The notes beneath the pieces were generated by a model that was not told the origin of the DNA, ran no database searches, and saw only the letters and a program-made list of their open reading frames with translations. The position numbers were made by a program, and so were the translations under genes. DNA of 64,000 nt from Trichormus sp. NMC-1 (GTDB lineage Bacteria > Cyanobacteriota > Cyanobacteriia > Cyanobacteriales > Nostocaceae): NCBI RefSeq assembly GCF_001858025.1, contig NZ_LZQD01000002.1:280557-344556 (forward strand). The letters run 5' to 3'. This document shows positions 62,373 to 64,000 of the stretch, in pieces. Numbering within the stretch: the stretch's first letter is position 1; every line of letters begins with the position of its first letter.

Positions 62373-63767
62373 TTGTCTCAACCTAAGGCAGTGCGAAACC
62401 TGCAAGAAACTCATTTGAACCGCGCCCGTGCTAGTCTTAGACAAGCTCTATCTTGGTATGGATATCTCCGCAAGTCAGGACAGCTATCATCAAACCTACA
62501 ATTGGCGGGTTTGGTAAAGCCGGAAATAGAAAATTTAACCGCCACACTCAACAAGCTAGACTCTAACGTGGTGAGAATAGCTGCTTTTGGTTTAGTGAGT
62601 CGCGGAAAGTCAGCAGTGTTGAATTCCTTGCTAGGGGAAAAAATTCTCCAAACAGGCCCCCTTAACGGTGTAACTCAATGGCCTCGTTCGGTGCGTTGGA
62701 AACCTGGGGGAAAGGTATTAGTAGAATTAATTGATACTCCCGGTTTAGACGAAATTGAGGGGGAATCAAGGGCGCAAATGGCGCGAGAAGTAGCTCGTCA
62801 AGCCGATTTAATCTTGTTTGTTGTTTCTGGAGATATTACTAGAACTGAGTATCAAGGATTGCTCCAATTGCGACAATCCCAAAAACCACTGATTTTAGTT
62901 TTTAACAAAATTGATTTGTACCCAGATACAGACAGAAAGACCATTTACAAAAATTTACAACTATTGGGTGCAGGAAATCTTCAAGAGAAACCACTACTAC
63001 CTGATGAAATTGTCATGGTAGCGGCTGAACCTGCACCAATGGAAGTTAGAGTAGAATACCCAGATGGAACTGTGAGTTATGAATGGGAAACACCACCACC
63101 GCAGGTTGAGGAACTGAAGCAAACGATTCTGAATATACTCAATCGGGAAGGGCGATCGCTTTTAGCTTTAAATGCACTTATCCAAGCACGGGAAGCAGAA
63201 GCAGTTATAGCTAGTAAAACCATTGATATTCGTGAAGAAGAAGCAGAAGATATCATTTGGAAATTTACTAAATATAAAGCCCTCGCTATTGGTTTAAATC
63301 CCATTCCTATTTTAGATATTCTTGGCGGTTTAATCACCGATTTAGCTTTAATTCGTTCTTTAGCTAGATTGTATGGTTTACCCATGACAAGCTATGAAGC
63401 TAGTAAATTATTAAAAACCATTTTATTTAGTTCTGGTGGTTTATTGTTAGGAGAAATCGGCAGTAGTTTAATGTTAGGTTTAGGCAATAGTACCGCTGCT
63501 ATAGTTAGTGGTGATAGTCCTGTAAATATTACTACTTTTGCGGGGAGTGCGTTAGCAAAGCTCACCGGAGGTATCGCTCAAGGTGGAATTGCTGGTTATG
63601 GTGCTTATACTGTCGGTAAAGCTGCACAAATATATCTAGAAAAAGGCTGTACTTGGGGACAATTAGGTGCTGATACAGTCATTCAAGAAATTTTATCGCA
63701 AGTTGACAAAAATACAATTTTGTATCGTTTACGGCAAGAATTGGGCGGAAAATTTGGAGATTTTTAA
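62373..63767 (+). CDS. Dynamin/Era-like GTPase with DUF697-type C-terminus
   Basis: 464 aa from TTG 62373; GTG 62391 is another possible start. GTPase motifs: P-loop GLVSRGKSAVLNSLLGEK, GVTQWPRSVRW, DTPGLDEI, and FNKIDLY (NKxD). The C-terminal half has hydrophobic helices (IPILDILGGLITDLALIRSLARLY) as in DUF697 proteins, which associate with membranes. It is a cyanobacterial paralogue group related to the GTPase at 40981-42876. Function is not established. Confidence 0.85.
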   Translation: MSQPKAVRNLQETHLNRARASLRQALSWYGYLRKSGQLSSNLQLAGLVKPEIENLTATLNKLDSNVVRIAAFGLVSRGKSAVLNSLLGEKILQTGPLNGVTQWPRSVRWKPGGKVLVELIDTPGLDEIEGESRAQMAREVARQADLILFVVSGDITRTEYQGLLQLRQSQKPLILVFNKIDLYPDTDRKTIYKNLQLLGAGNLQEKPLLPDEIVMVAAEPAPMEVRVEYPDGTVSYEWETPPPQVEELKQTILNILNREGRSLLALNALIQAREAEAVIASKTIDIREEEAEDIIWKFTKYKALAIGLNPIPILDILGGLITDLALIRSLARLYGLPMTSYEASKLLKTILFSSGGLLLGEIGSSLMLGLGNSTAAIVSGDSPVNITTFAGSALAKLTGGIAQGGIAGYGAYTVGKAAQIYLEKGCTWGQLGADTVIQEILSQVDKNTILYRLRQELGGKFGDF

Positions 63768-63787
63768 CTTCAGTTACCATACTCTGA

Positions 63788-63893
63788 TACAGCGGATTCC
63801 TTTGTTATAAGGTACATCATAGCCCCCTCATCGCTTGCGGGGAGGGGGTTGGGGGTGGGGTTCTTGTACCTCATGACACTGGGAAGTGCTGTA
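63788..63893. repeat. 106-bp TACAGC/GCTGTA MITE, copy 2
   Basis: Same length and ends as 56574-56679 but reversed; ends with GGGAAGTGCTGTA. Confidence 0.75.
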
Positions 63894-64000
63894 TCTCCAA
63901 ATACAGACAAATGTTGAATTTTAAATTTGTATAAGTTAGCCATCTCTCTTTGATCATGGCTAAAAAAGTATATAAATTAACTAAAAATATTTTTTTAAAT

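Overview
The window looks like chromosomal DNA of a filamentous, probably heterocyst-forming cyanobacterium (Nostocales). The grounds are the many GCGATCGC (HIP1) octamers, short tandem repeats of the AGGAGTC type, small palindromic mobile repeats, and cyanobacterial gene families (DUF29, DUF1997, DUF4079, DUF4336, a PatD-like protein, HhoA-type Deg protease, purK followed by 6S RNA). No rRNA, tRNA, CRISPR array or phage structural genes were seen.

Layout. 0.6-3 kb: a GH116 beta-glucosidase (-). 3.2-12.1 kb (+): an AT-rich accessory cluster of a membrane-anchored vWA protein, a 1083-aa tubulin/FtsZ-like GTPase, a MotA/TolQ/ZorA-like membrane protein with a long coiled-coil tail, and a MotB/ZorB-like OmpA-domain protein. 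The MotA-like gene is interrupted by a 1882-bp element (8200-10081) with 38-bp imperfect terminal inverted repeats and an exact 10-bp target duplication. The element has no recognisable transposase and carries gene pieces as cargo; removing it with one target copy restores a 562-codon reading frame. 12.2-18.8 kb: DUF29 protein, hydantoinase/oxoprolinase subunits B and A with a Uma2 nuclease gene between them, Deg protease. 19-26.9 kb: InrS-like metal sensor, PilJ-N histidine kinase, MenH-like hydrolase, a muramidase with an amber codon near its 5' end, SDR protein, DUF1997, DUF4079, ankyrin protein. 27-32.1 kb: two ELW-repeat/RTX surface proteins produced by a recent tandem duplication (offset 3498 bp). 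32.3-39.7 kb: a stand-alone CbiG-C/CobE-like protein, small membrane protein, peptidoglycan-binding protein, an M16 peptidase pair (one lacking the zinc motif), purK with two identical tandem copies of a 6S RNA gene, and a lumenal pentapeptide protein. 40-45 kb: a dynamin-like GTPase and a three-gene cassette led by a stand-alone toxin-type deaminase. 45-50.5 kb: aldo/keto reductase, an SLH/WG gene and a GHL10/WG gene split by one in-frame stop, DUF4336. 50.6-64 kb: CorA, GNAT, methyltransferase, fused Dpp-type ATPase, zinc-ribbon membrane protein, PatD-like protein, Rel (p)ppGpp enzyme, BtuF-like protein and a second GTPase.

Most singletons are ordinary cyanobacterial genes. The parts most worth attention are the vWA-tubulin-MotA/MotB-like cluster, which resembles a Zorya-type proton-channel machine joined to a cytoskeletal GTPase, together with the excisable-looking element that silences its motor gene. 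Next are the duplicated 6S RNA, the deaminase cassette, and the tandem duplication that truncated one RTX protein and made a miniature of the other.
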